DNA of 64,000 nucleotides, taken from contig JACKHF010000001.1 of assembly GCA_020639155.1 (NCBI GenBank), positions 1,798,001 through 1,862,000 of the forward strand, in the 5' to 3' direction. The stretch is from Phycisphaeraceae bacterium. Lineage in GTDB: Bacteria; Planctomycetota; Phycisphaerae; Phycisphaerales; UBA1924. Of this stretch, positions 24,777-33,219 are shown piece by piece (positions within the stretch are counted from its first letter, which is position 1; every line of letters starts with the position of its first letter). Made by a program: the position numbers and the translations under genes. The notes beneath the pieces are model-generated. The model had not been told where the DNA came from and did not search any database. It worked only from the letters and a program-made list of their open reading frames with translations.

Positions 24777-26501
24777 CTACACGCGGAATGTGGCACCAAG
24801 TTTCTTCCCGATGAGGAGCGACGCACCCACCAGCGTGACTGTCAATAGGATCATGCCCCATACACCCATTGCTGACGCGACAAACTGCCCGTCTGCGAGC
24901 CTGTTGGCGAATGTGTAGATCGCCTTGGTGACAGGATAGTCTGACTCCTTCTGGGCGAGCAGGAGCGAGTCCGAGACCTCCAGCATCGAAAAACTGAACA
25001 CGAGGAGCGAGCCCGCGATGAGATTCGCCATGATGAGCGGGATGACGATCCGTCTGAACGCGCCGACCTTCGTCGCGCCGAGATTGATCGCAGCCTCTTC
25101 AAGTGACACCGAGGTCTGCTCAAGACCGGACACCGTCGAGCGCACGATGTACGGCAGTCTGCGCACTGCGTATGCGATGACAAGAATGGGCAGCGGGTTC
25201 GGCTCGTTGCCAAAGACAGAGACGATGGATCCGAGCGGGCCATCGCCGAACGGCCAGCGAAGTGTTGCTGCGATGTAGCCGAACGCCATGACAAGCCCCG
25301 GTACTGCGAGCGGGAGCATGCACATCGCATCGAGCAGGTTTCGCCCGCGCACCTTTGTGCGCGCGATCAGATAACCTGCAAGCAAGCCAAGACCAAGATT
25401 CAGCACCACCGCGAGCGATGAGTACGTCAGACTATTGATGATCGATCCGAACGCGAGTGGATCTGAGAGCGCAGTCTGGTAGTGCTGACTGGTAAAGTCT
25501 TTCGGCAGGACAGACCTGTACCATGCCCATGGCTCTGAGATGCTGGTCAGAATCACGCCAAGGTGCGGTACGAGCGCGATGAAGGTGACAAACGCGAACA
25601 CGCACGTCGCGACAATGCCGCCCGTGGGTGAGAGTGCGGTTTCGGTGCTTGCGCGAGAGGCTTTGGACTGCATCTCGTATCCGCGTCCGCCGAACATGAG
25701 CTTGCCGACAAGGTACATGCCTACAGCGCACGCGAGCAGAACGAATGTGAGTGCGTATGGTTCGGCGGAGTTTTCCACCTGCTTTAGACCATCGAAGATC
25801 TGCACGGGTGTGATGACGCGATACTCAAACACCAGTGGTGTGCCGAGTTCTGTAAACGACCAGATAAGCACGATGGTTGCGCCGGCGAAGATGCCGGATC
25901 GGATGAGTGGGAGCGTGATCGTGCGGAGTCGCTGCCATGGACTTGCACCGAGGCTCTCTGCTGCTTCTTCCATCGCGGGGTCAATGTTCGCAAGCGCAGC
26001 TGTCGCGTTGAGATAGATGATCGGATAGAGGTGGAGGGCCTCAACGATGACCACGCCCCAGAAGCGAGCGCTGCCGAGGATATCCCAGTCTGTGCCAAGC
26101 AGTGTGTTGAGTGAACCTGTGCGCCCAATGATCATCTGCAATCCGATTGCACCAACGAACGGCGGCAGGATAAGCGGAATGAGAATACCAGCTTGCAACA
26201 GCTTCTTGCCGGGGAATGTGTAGCGCACACTCAACACCGCAAGTGGGAGCCCTATCAGAATCGAGATGAACGTTGTCGTGATGGCCACCTTCGCAGCGTT
26301 CAGCAGCCCCGCCACGCGCGTTGGGTCGCGGAACAGGAGCGAGAGTGGTTCCAATGACCAACCTCTTCCTGTCGCAACATCCGCAACGAAGCCGCCACGG
26401 ATCGTCAGCAGGATGGGATAGATCAGTGTGATACCCAAAAGGGCCACCATCGCCACGAGGAGCGTCTGGTTCGTTGACTTTGCGAGGGTCCGGGAAACCA
26501 T
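24777..26501 (-). CDS. Fused two-domain ABC permease, iron(III)/thiamine type
   Basis: A 574-residue polytopic protein made of two homologous permease halves, each with about six helices and an EAA loop: EEAAESLGASPWQRLRTITL in the first half and EEAAINLGATKVGAFRRIVI in the second. This architecture is that of FbpB/SfuB iron(III) and ThiP permeases, which form the whole transmembrane channel in one chain. No ATPase or periplasmic binding protein gene is adjacent, so those parts must be encoded elsewhere. I start it at the ATG at 26501; the frame stays open 57 codons further upstream but that stretch looks non-coding. The ribosome binding site is weak. Substrate assignment is family-level only. 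Confidence 0.85.
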   Translation of the reverse strand: MVSRTLAKSTNQTLLVAMVALLGITLIYPILLTIRGGFVADVATGRGWSLEPLSLLFRDPTRVAGLLNAAKVAITTTFISILIGLPLAVLSVRYTFPGKKLLQAGILIPLILPPFVGAIGLQMIIGRTGSLNTLLGTDWDILGSARFWGVVIVEALHLYPIIYLNATAALANIDPAMEEAAESLGASPWQRLRTITLPLIRSGIFAGATIVLIWSFTELGTPLVFEYRVITPVQIFDGLKQVENSAEPYALTFVLLACAVGMYLVGKLMFGGRGYEMQSKASRASTETALSPTGGIVATCVFAFVTFIALVPHLGVILTSISEPWAWYRSVLPKDFTSQHYQTALSDPLAFGSIINSLTYSSLAVVLNLGLGLLAGYLIARTKVRGRNLLDAMCMLPLAVPGLVMAFGYIAATLRWPFGDGPLGSIVSVFGNEPNPLPILVIAYAVRRLPYIVRSTVSGLEQTSVSLEEAAINLGATKVGAFRRIVIPLIMANLIAGSLLVFSFSMLEVSDSLLLAQKESDYPVTKAIYTFANRLADGQFVASAMGVWGMILLTVTLVGASLLIGKKLGATFRV

Positions 26502-26802
26502 GAGCCCGGAGCATAGGACCAGTGCTGGCGGGTCTGAAGGGTGGTTATTGGCAGGTTGAACAGGATCTTCATACACGAGAAATCCACAAACTGACGGTTC
26601 TGCTTGACGAATCTCCGGTGTTCTGGTACAACAGGTGTCGCAAAGCCCTGCAGAGATGCGGAACTTGCACAAGGAGATTGAGAGGCACCCCTCTCACATA
26701 TCAAATACCGCATGCTTTGGGCGAAAGCTCACGGCGTGCCCTCCCCTCAGGATCGCGACAAACCGCGATCGGGCTTTTTCCGTTGACCTCATAGGAGGAG
26801 GG
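26502..26802 (+). other. Intergenic region between divergent units
   Basis: This 301-base stretch separates the minus-strand ABC permease from the plus-strand units. No supported gene is seen; an open frame across 26522-26794 has no ribosome binding site and no recognisable domain. The right third holds a candidate structured RNA ending in a terminator (listed separately), and the last 12 bases carry a very strong ribosome binding site. Confidence 0.5.
26679..26779 (+). ncRNA. Candidate structured RNA ending in a terminator
   Basis: Three consecutive hairpins. First, TGAGAGG-CACC-CCTCTCA (26679-26696), a perfect 7-bp stem. Second, GCATGC (26710-26715) pairs with GCGTGC (26734-26739) around an inner TGGGC-GAAA-GCTCA stem with a GNRA tetraloop. 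Third, GATCGCG-ACAAAC-CGCGATC (26751-26770) is followed by GGGC and TTTTT, the form of an intrinsic terminator. GCCC at 26738-26741 could pair with GGGC at 26771-26774, competing with hairpin 2, so a switch is possible. It may be a small RNA or an attenuator for the ORF at 26803. No known family was recognised. Confidence 0.4.
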
Positions 26803-26907
26803 ATGGGAGTGCAGACTGGTGTGCGAATGTTGCTGACCCCCTCGCGCATCGCACAAGTGAGTTTTAACTCAGCCGCTGCCACCGACATATCCCCCTCGTG
26901 TTCATGA
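26803..26907 (+). CDS. Possible 34-residue small protein
   Basis: An ATG at 26803 is preceded by AGGAGGAGGG, one of the strongest ribosome binding sites in the window. It opens a 34-codon frame that stops at 26905-26907, exactly where a terminator hairpin begins. The peptide (starting MGVQTGVRMLLTPSR) has no recognisable domain, signal or membrane helix. It lies between two terminator-like hairpins, so it could be the regulated gene behind an attenuator, a leader peptide, or chance. The case rests on the translation signal and the exact fit to the terminator. Confidence 0.35.
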   Translation: MGVQTGVRMLLTPSRIAQVSFNSAAATDISPSCS

Positions 26908-26936
26908 AAAAACCATCCTTAGCGGGGTGGTTTTTT
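26907..26936 (+). terminator. Intrinsic terminator
   Basis: AAAAAACCATCC (26907-26918) pairs with GGGGTGGT (26924-26931), followed by TTTTTT. The A-run on the left makes it potentially bidirectional. It ends the small ORF unit just before the lipoprotein gene. Confidence 0.75.
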
Positions 26937-26974
26937 CTTTCGCCACATTGGTTCTTTTTGCAATACGATGGGGG

Positions 26975-27376
26975 ATGAATATCAAACAGGCAACGTGTGC
27001 CCTTGCGATGGTTTCCGGGTTTCTCCTGACAATGCCGGGATGCATCGTGTGGGAGATCCGCGACGAGATGCGCAAAACCAACGAAACGCTGACGCAGGTG
27101 AGTGAGACACTTGCTCGTGTTCAGGTGCAACTCGACGAGGTCAATGGCAAGATGGATCAGGTCGACAAAACGAATCAGATCCTGACGGATATGCAGGCGA
27201 CATCGTTGAAACACCTTGATGAGCACCTCGCTTCGCTGCGCAAGACGATCGCGAATATCGACAGCACGATTCCATTCCTGAGCATCAGTGATGATCCGCC
27301 AGAGGAAGAAACGCCGTCAGCAACTCCTCCTGAAGCGACACCGCTGGAGAATCCGGGTGGGAAATCTGGTAGCTGA
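26975..27376 (+). CDS. Small coiled-coil lipoprotein
   Basis: A 133-residue protein with a lipoprotein signal ending in LLTMPGC, lipidated Cys about residue 23. The mature part up to about residue 100 is a predicted coiled coil with heptad-like spacing (TLTQVSETLARVQVQLDEVNGKMDQV is the core, cited here by its ends). The last 30 residues are Pro/Glu rich and probably disordered. The shape recalls small outer-membrane lipoproteins of the Lpp kind, but no family is recognised. I start at the ATG at 26975 (GGGGG just upstream) because the upstream extension of 16 residues would spoil the signal peptide. A membrane protein gene follows after 34 bases. Confidence 0.65.
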   Translation: MNIKQATCALAMVSGFLLTMPGCIVWEIRDEMRKTNETLTQVSETLARVQVQLDEVNGKMDQVDKTNQILTDMQATSLKHLDEHLASLRKTIANIDSTIPFLSISDDPPEEETPSATPPEATPLENPGGKSGS

Positions 27377-27410
27377 ACCTGACCGAGGGTTGAAGACGAC
27401 AAAGACGGTC

Positions 27411-28451
27411 ATGCGAAGGGTCATCGCGTCCCACATCTATTTTTGGACTTTGGTTACTTGCGGGCTCATCGTCGCTTTTTATGTGCGCGCCAACTGGCCG
27501 ATGCTCCGCCATTACTCCAGTCTATGTGCCAACGTGGATCGGCTTACAGGAGACAGGGTACCGATATTGCGTTGTATTACAATTGATGAACCCGTTCGAT
27601 ATGGTGTATATGTCGATAGTCAATGGAACTGGTATTCTTTTTCTGCGATTGAGGACGTGCCACTCGAAGCAGATCTGGAGTGGGTGTTTATTCACGAGCG
27701 AGTCGTAAAATTTCCTCATCGCTGTCTCCTTGCTGTTTGGCGTTATAGACATGTGCGAGGTCTCTGGTTTCTGACGAGTGTGGTTTTTCCTGAGATTCTT
27801 GATCAACCGAGCAAGGAGTTGAGGCGTGCTGCAGTGGCGAGTATTCTGGTCGAAATGGAGACGAATCCAATCAACTTACAGGAAGATCAGCTTGCTGTCC
27901 AAGCGATCCGTGATCTTGACATGGACGAAACACATCTCTCAGTCCTTGGAACATCAGTGAATACCGCCGCTGTCGTTTTTCTGCTTATAGCAACCATGAA
28001 GTGCAAGCACCTCTGGTTCTTTGCATGGTCTGGTGGCGGGCTTGTTCAACTGCGTCGACACAGATCGGGCAGATGCGTGATGTGCGGATACTCACTTGAC
28101 AATCTTCCGGGGAAGGTGTGTCCTGAATGTGGCACACGTGTGGGCACAGTTGCCCTGCCGATGTTCCCTCACTTCGAGAGAACAATGATTCTTCGCAGTG
28201 TCCTGATCTTTCTGCCAACGGTGCCGTGGCTCTTTGGGATCAGCTACTTTGGGCACGAATGGGCTGGCTTGCCATTTCGGCTGACGTTTCCCATCGCTGC
28301 CTTTGGACCTGCTGTGATAGCGGGTTTCTTTGTTGTGTTCCTGAAGAACAACATTGTGTCGATCATTCTGATGGTATTGGCAGCAGTACTTTCGCCGATC
28401 TTCGCCTTTGTCTTGTCAACCATCTTCAATCCAGGCTGGATTGGTGTCTAA
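27411..28451 (+). CDS. Polytopic membrane protein with central zinc ribbon
   Basis: A 346-residue protein with an N-terminal membrane helix, an extracytoplasmic region of about 130 residues, a second helix, a zinc-ribbon motif (CVMCGYSLDNLPGKVCPECG, about residues 223-242, two CxxC knuckles) and three further helices. The CxxCGYxLxxLxxxxCPECG pattern is common in membrane proteins of planctomycetes and of unknown function. I place the start at the ATG at 27411; the frame is open further upstream but overlaps the lipoprotein gene with basic, non-membrane sequence. The gene converges on the peptide permease with only 12 bases between the stops. Function unknown. Confidence 0.7.
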   Translation: MRRVIASHIYFWTLVTCGLIVAFYVRANWPMLRHYSSLCANVDRLTGDRVPILRCITIDEPVRYGVYVDSQWNWYSFSAIEDVPLEADLEWVFIHERVVKFPHRCLLAVWRYRHVRGLWFLTSVVFPEILDQPSKELRRAAVASILVEMETNPINLQEDQLAVQAIRDLDMDETHLSVLGTSVNTAAVVFLLIATMKCKHLWFFAWSGGGLVQLRRHRSGRCVMCGYSLDNLPGKVCPECGTRVGTVALPMFPHFERTMILRSVLIFLPTVPWLFGISYFGHEWAGLPFRLTFPIAAFGPAVIAGFFVVFLKNNIVSIILMVLAAVLSPIFAFVLSTIFNPGWIGV

Positions 28452-28463
28452 CGTTGTGATGGA

Positions 28464-29471
28464 TTACGCGATCCGCGGATCGATCCAGCGGTACAGCACA
28501 TCCACCGCGAGATTAAACAGGATCAGCATCGTTGCGAAGATCAGCACCACGCCGATGATCAAGGACAGGTCCTTGTTCTGTACGCCATTGACAAAGTGCT
28601 GGCCCATGCCCGGGACAGAGAAGACGCGCTCGACAACGAAGGAGCCCGTCATCGCGAGTGCAGACGCGGGGCCGAGATACGACAGCACGGGAAGGAACGC
28701 ATTCTTGAGTGCGTGCTTGATGAGAACGCGCGATTCGGCAACGCCCTTGGCGCGTGCGGTGCGGATGTAGTCTGCGCCGAGCACATCCAGCATGCCCATG
28801 CGCGTGAGTCTGGCGATGTATGCTGCGAACGGGAGCGAGAGCGTGACAGCGGGCAGGATGGTCTTTGGCAGACTGCCCCAGCCGCCCACTGGAAGCACCG
28901 TCATCCAGACACCAAAGACCAGCAGCAATAGCGTGCCAATGACAAAGCTGGGAAGGCTGATACCAACCAATGCGACAACAAGCGTGGAGATATCAGCGAA
29001 CGAGTTCGGCTTGATCGCGCCAACAACGCCCGCAACAAGTCCGATGACAAGTGCTATAAGGATGGCGAGCGTGCCGAGCGTGATCGACACGGGCAGACTG
29101 TCCGAGATGACCTCGTTCACACGCCAGTCCTCGTAGAAGAGGGCTGGCCCCATGTCGAAGATGTATCGCGGGCGCGGCTCAAGTCCGGCTTCCTCAGCGG
29201 CTTTATTCTCCTTCGCAATAGTGCCGTCGACTTTTTCAATGCCGTACTTCAGACCTGTCAGGTTGTAGAGGTAGGAGAAATAGAACTTTGGAAAGCTGTC
29301 GAGGTTGTACTGGGCTTTCATCGCCTCTTCAACTTCGGGCTTTGGTCGACGACCCTCGGGGTTTTCGAGCGGGTTGCCGGGAATCGCCCATGCAAGCGTG
29401 AGTGTGAATGTGTAGATCACAAGCAGGATGATCGGCATCTGGATGAGTCGGCGAACGATCAGTCCAATCAC
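28464..29471 (-). CDS. Peptide ABC transporter permease, OppB/DppB type
   Basis: A 335-residue polytopic permease. It begins with the DppB/OppB pattern (RRLIQMPIILLVIYTFTL) and carries the EAA-type loop in the second half (RTARAKGVAESRVLIKHALKNAFLP). A periplasmic insertion after the first helix (about residues 40-110) includes a GNPLENPEGRRPKPEVEEAM segment typical of the family. With OppC it would form the channel for oligopeptides or dipeptides. It overlaps the binding-protein gene by four bases. No OppC or ATPase genes follow inside the window; the downstream gene is convergent, so partner subunits must be elsewhere. Confidence 0.9.
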   Translation of the reverse strand: MIGLIVRRLIQMPIILLVIYTFTLTLAWAIPGNPLENPEGRRPKPEVEEAMKAQYNLDSFPKFYFSYLYNLTGLKYGIEKVDGTIAKENKAAEEAGLEPRPRYIFDMGPALFYEDWRVNEVISDSLPVSITLGTLAILIALVIGLVAGVVGAIKPNSFADISTLVVALVGISLPSFVIGTLLLLVFGVWMTVLPVGGWGSLPKTILPAVTLSLPFAAYIARLTRMGMLDVLGADYIRTARAKGVAESRVLIKHALKNAFLPVLSYLGPASALAMTGSFVVERVFSVPGMGQHFVNGVQNKDLSLIIGVVLIFATMLILFNLAVDVLYRWIDPRIA

Positions 29472-31699
29472 AGCTCGCCTCCTTCCGTTGTCACGGGTTT
29501 CAGTGGCATCGTTGAAGGCACATCTGGCCCTTTGCCGTCCTTCAACATGTCGATCATGAACAGGTTCTGCTCTGTGCGGGGATGCGGGTTCAACCCGGAC
29601 ATCTCGTCCGCATCAAACAGGTAGAGTGTGATGTAATGGAACAGGGGCACCATTGGCAGATCGTCTTCCATGATGATGCGTTCGCACTCTTCCAGAATCT
29701 CCATGCGTTTTTCCGGGTCGGTTTCCTTGCGTGCCTGATCGAGCAGGCCATCAAAGTGTGGGTTGTTGTACTTGCGATCGTTGTTGCCGTCGGTTGAGCG
29801 GGACAGATCAAGGAATGTCGTTGGATCGCCGTAATCGCCGTACCAGCCGGCGCGTGAGACCATGAAGTTCTGCTTCTTCAGATCGTCGCGGAAGATCTTG
29901 ATCTCTTTGAGCTGGAGTATGACGGGCACGCCGAGGTTTTCGATCCAGTGTCTCTGGACAGCTTCTGCGATAACTCCGTGTCCACCGTCCTTGTTGAACA
30001 GGATCTCGACTGTTGGGAACTGCGACGGATCCGGATAGCCTGCTTCAGCGAGCAAGGCCCTTGCTTCTGCGATGATCGCGTTGCGCTCATCCTGATTCGT
30101 TGCGTCCGAGATGCACTTGAGCCCCTTGGGCGAGGTGTACCCACCGATCGAGTTCGGCGGGATAATTGTGCGCGCAACGGGCTGACCGATGCGATTGACG
30201 CGCTCAGTGATTTCCTTCTTGTCGATGCACATAGCGAACGCTCTGCGCACACGCGGATCAACAAACGGGTTGTCGCGACCATCCTGCATCTTGGGCAAGC
30301 AGTTGAAGTTGTACCAGTACGTCCCAAACGCTGGGATTGCGTGGATGTTCTTGCGATCGTCGTCCGGGAGTCTGCGGTCGATCTCGAACTGGTCGTACCC
30401 GGCGGCCAGGAGCGCGTCGTACTCAGCCTGATGCTCCTTGTAGAACTGCATCTTGCGTGCGAGCATGTCAGCCTTATAGGTAGGACCGACATCGCTCACC
30501 CAATCGACAGAGCCTGTTTCAAATGCGAGCACCTGCGCGTTGCCATCATCAACGGAGACGATCTTCATCGTGTCGACGTTGAGCAGGTCCTGATCCCAGT
30601 AATGCTCGTTGCGTTCGAAGAACATGTCCCGCTTGAATCGCCACGTCGTGAGTTTCATCGGGCCGTTAGTGATCAGGTATGGCGGCTTTGTCCAGCCGGA
30701 CTCACTCTTGAGCATGCCGGTTGATTCGACAACAGATTCATATCGCTGCACGAGCGGCGGATACACGGGAAAGAAGACAGCGAACGCGCACAGATCAAGG
30801 AAGTAGGGCGTTGGTTCGCTCAGCGTGAATGTGAGCGTGTGATCATCGGTTGCGTGCAACTGCACCATATCGTGAAACTGCTGTTCTGTCCATGTCCAGA
30901 GCTTGTGTGCGTCGTAGGGATTGCCCGCGATGGCGGATTTGACAGGAGCAAGCAATGCTTGTGAGGATGTGAGTCGCTCGTGTATTTCTGTTGCGATGCG
31001 TGATGCGGTGCGGTTCGGCGCTTCCGTTGTGGGGCCGTCCTTTGAAACCAGATCGAAGTCCTCTGTGAGTGCATCGAGTTCCTTGCGAAGTGTGACGATC
31101 TGCTCGCCTTGCACGCTCTCGCCGATGAGACCGCGCTGCTCAATGTGCAGCCAGATTCCGCTGGCAATCGCCTTTGCTGCATCTGGCGCATCTGTCGTTG
31201 CTAGATCATCAAGTGCATCGATGGACTCGACTGTCTTTGCCTGGAACCCGTCGAGTGCTCGGCTGCGCCACTCGAAGAAATCCTCCGCACCGACAATGAC
31301 CTGGAAGAGCCCGGTGTAATCGGCAGCGGTATCGGGGAGCAGGGCGCGACGCCATGAGTACACAAAGTCGTGTGCTGTGACCGGTGTGCCGTTGGACCAT
31401 TTCGCGTTGTCGCGAAGATGGAATGTGTAGGTGAGCTGGTCTGGCGAGATCTCCCAAGACGATGCAACGCCGGGCACGATGTGGTATTCCCACGTGAACG
31501 TGTCGTGGCGGACAAGCCCCTCGCCGATCATGCGCGCAACGCGGAGATCCTGCATCCAACTCATCTTCTGGAAGTCGAGTGTGGTGACGTCGCCGCGATT
31601 GATGAATGTGAAGTCGGCCTTGGGTGATGGTTTGTCCGTGACGACCATTACACCAAGCACTGCGAGCAGCAATAGGAATGGGACAGCGATCTTGACCAT
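29468..31699 (-). CDS. Peptide ABC transporter substrate-binding protein, OppA-like
   Basis: A 743-residue extracytoplasmic binding protein of SBP family 5 (usual length 500-600). Family landmarks include DNAKWSNGTPVTAHDFVYSW near residues 97-116, LTFTLSEPTPYFLDL near 288-302 and GPMKLTTWRF-type strands. It captures peptides for the OppB-type permease whose gene overlaps it by four bases. The N-terminus is an uncleaved-looking hydrophobic helix (residues 4-20) without a lipobox Cys, so the protein may be membrane anchored. Residues about 145-275 are a helical insertion rich in Asp, Glu and Ala, absent from typical OppA at this place. Confidence 0.9.
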   Translation of the reverse strand: MVKIAVPFLLLLAVLGVMVVTDKPSPKADFTFINRGDVTTLDFQKMSWMQDLRVARMIGEGLVRHDTFTWEYHIVPGVASSWEISPDQLTYTFHLRDNAKWSNGTPVTAHDFVYSWRRALLPDTAADYTGLFQVIVGAEDFFEWRSRALDGFQAKTVESIDALDDLATTDAPDAAKAIASGIWLHIEQRGLIGESVQGEQIVTLRKELDALTEDFDLVSKDGPTTEAPNRTASRIATEIHERLTSSQALLAPVKSAIAGNPYDAHKLWTWTEQQFHDMVQLHATDDHTLTFTLSEPTPYFLDLCAFAVFFPVYPPLVQRYESVVESTGMLKSESGWTKPPYLITNGPMKLTTWRFKRDMFFERNEHYWDQDLLNVDTMKIVSVDDGNAQVLAFETGSVDWVSDVGPTYKADMLARKMQFYKEHQAEYDALLAAGYDQFEIDRRLPDDDRKNIHAIPAFGTYWYNFNCLPKMQDGRDNPFVDPRVRRAFAMCIDKKEITERVNRIGQPVARTIIPPNSIGGYTSPKGLKCISDATNQDERNAIIAEARALLAEAGYPDPSQFPTVEILFNKDGGHGVIAEAVQRHWIENLGVPVILQLKEIKIFRDDLKKQNFMVSRAGWYGDYGDPTTFLDLSRSTDGNNDRKYNNPHFDGLLDQARKETDPEKRMEILEECERIIMEDDLPMVPLFHYITLYLFDADEMSGLNPHPRTEQNLFMIDMLKDGKGPDVPSTMPLKPVTTEGGEL

Positions 31700-31778
31700 A
31701 CGACAATCGTAGGGCCATCATGCCACCATGAGTTGCACCTAAGCAGCTGTCAAACGCGTGTGATAGGGTTCTGTTTTT

Positions 31779-32921
31779 TTAGCGAAGGAAGCGTTCGCTG
31801 CGGAACTGGAATGGTTCTCGCGGATTTGAAAGTACGTTCGTCACAAGTTCGCGGAAACTACGGTCAAACGCAGTGTCGCCCTGAGACGTGCCCTTCACGA
31901 CTTCCGCTCCAAGGTCGGGCTGCTGGAGCGGTCCACCTCTCCCAATTGCATTGTGGGCAACAAAGATCAGATTCACACCGAGCGTGGCAGCAGCGTTTGC
32001 CCTGTCCCGGATGGGTGACGTTGTCATGGGAAATGCCTTGACACGAACCATCCGATCGAGCGCGGACAGAATGTCACCTCCAAGACCAGCAAACTCCTTG
32101 ATCGTGGATTCCGGGAGTTCGCGGTTGGTCAACATGAGGTTACGAAGGCGCTGTCCGACAGAGACACACGATTCGACAATAGAAAGATCATCTGGTCCGT
32201 TGCCAGCGAGTTGCTGGAGCCTGACAGATGCAGAAGTGGCAAGCTTTGAGAGTGCAGCGCCTGGAATGCGCTCGAATCCGCCAAGATCAACCTCGTTGCC
32301 TTTGTAGAGCGCTTCGAGTGCAGCACGCAGAGCATTTGCTGAGGTGTCCTTCTCGACCGAATCTCCAAGCCAGTCGACGACCTGCAGCATCTGGCGTTCA
32401 CCAATCGCTGGCGCGCCGTCACCCTTTGCCGAGCCCAGAGTGTTGCCGAGTGCAGTAATGGCTGTAAATCTGACCGAGACCTGCTCGTGCGTGCGCAGTG
32501 AGTTGAGGAATGTGATGGATTCTTCGGTTGCGATATCGCCCGCGATAAAGATAGCGGGGACCGCAGATGTCAGATGCAGATCGCTTTGACTGACGTGCTT
32601 CTGAAGTTCGGGCAGGAGTGCTCGACCAGTATCTGAGCGTTCGAGCACGCCAAGGTCTTCATTCTGGAAGTAGGTACGAATGTTGTTGTACGCACGCCGC
32701 GCGATTGCAGGTTGATCGGAAGCCAGATCTGCAACGTCCTTTGCAGTTGGCTTTGTGGCCTGTCCAAGTGCTGGCATTGTGCTCAATGCGAGAAGTGCCA
32801 GCGCAAGCGCACATGCGATGACTCTGCACACATGAGCAGCACTGCCATCGCGAATCCGGTTGCGGATACCGGTCCAGCGTGAGAATATTGAAGCTTCAAG
32901 CGGAGAAAACAGCCGTTGCAC
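31779..32921 (-). CDS. Exported HEAT-repeat-like protein
   Basis: A 380-residue protein of alpha-helical repeats (for example SITFLNSLRTHEQVSVRFTA and ALRAALEALYKGN), like HEAT or Armadillo folds. A hydrophobic segment ending in STMPALGQ is a probable signal peptide with a long n-region. I prefer the GTG at 32921, which has GGAG at 8-base spacing; the frame stays open up to 33074 but the extra residues look non-coding. The exact start is uncertain. Later residues carry an IRDRANAAATLGVNL segment typical of repeat units. No enzyme motif is visible. A protein-interaction role in the periplasm is a guess. Confidence 0.6.
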   Translation of the reverse strand: MQRLFSPLEASIFSRWTGIRNRIRDGSAAHVCRVIACALALALLALSTMPALGQATKPTAKDVADLASDQPAIARRAYNNIRTYFQNEDLGVLERSDTGRALLPELQKHVSQSDLHLTSAVPAIFIAGDIATEESITFLNSLRTHEQVSVRFTAITALGNTLGSAKGDGAPAIGERQMLQVVDWLGDSVEKDTSANALRAALEALYKGNEVDLGGFERIPGAALSKLATSASVRLQQLAGNGPDDLSIVESCVSVGQRLRNLMLTNRELPESTIKEFAGLGGDILSALDRMVRVKAFPMTTSPIRDRANAAATLGVNLIFVAHNAIGRGGPLQQPDLGAEVVKGTSQGDTAFDRSFRELVTNVLSNPREPFQFRSERFLR

Positions 32922-33219
32922 TGCGTGAGCTCCAGAGTTGCAGGGGACGTGGAGACGAAAGGAACAGTCACGATATGCGAGCGGGTGCCCGCGTGGAACG
33001 ATCAGCAGGGATCGCTGGGCCCTGCCGGATGCTCGGCAGGAGGCGATAGTACGTCGGCATTGGGCAAAATGCACCGTATCATCAGAATTCTCAACACACT
33101 CCCTTACGGCGCTGTTGTGGTCGTGGGATCTGGAACTTGTCCGGCACTATTGAGCGTGAGGCCTATACGTAAGAAACCCGTTTGGGTTGCTGGTAAACTC
33201 GAAATACGGCTTTCTGCGG
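32922..33219. other. Intergenic region with weak terminator
   Basis: About 300 bases between the start of the HEAT-like gene and the stop of the reductase gene, both on the minus strand. No gene is supported. Near the right end, AACCC-GTTT-GGGTT (33175-33188) reads on the minus strand as a 5-bp hairpin followed by TCTT, a weak terminator candidate for the reductase. No convincing promoter was found. Confidence 0.35.

Noticed and set aside
26522..26794. Open frame of 90 codons right of the iron-type permease
   Set aside because: No ribosome binding site, odd composition, and it crosses RNA hairpins and a terminator.
26973..28451. Frameshifted single gene made of the lipoprotein and the zinc-ribbon protein
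   Set aside because: Each has its own start, its own N-terminal membrane or signal segment, and a clear stop between them.
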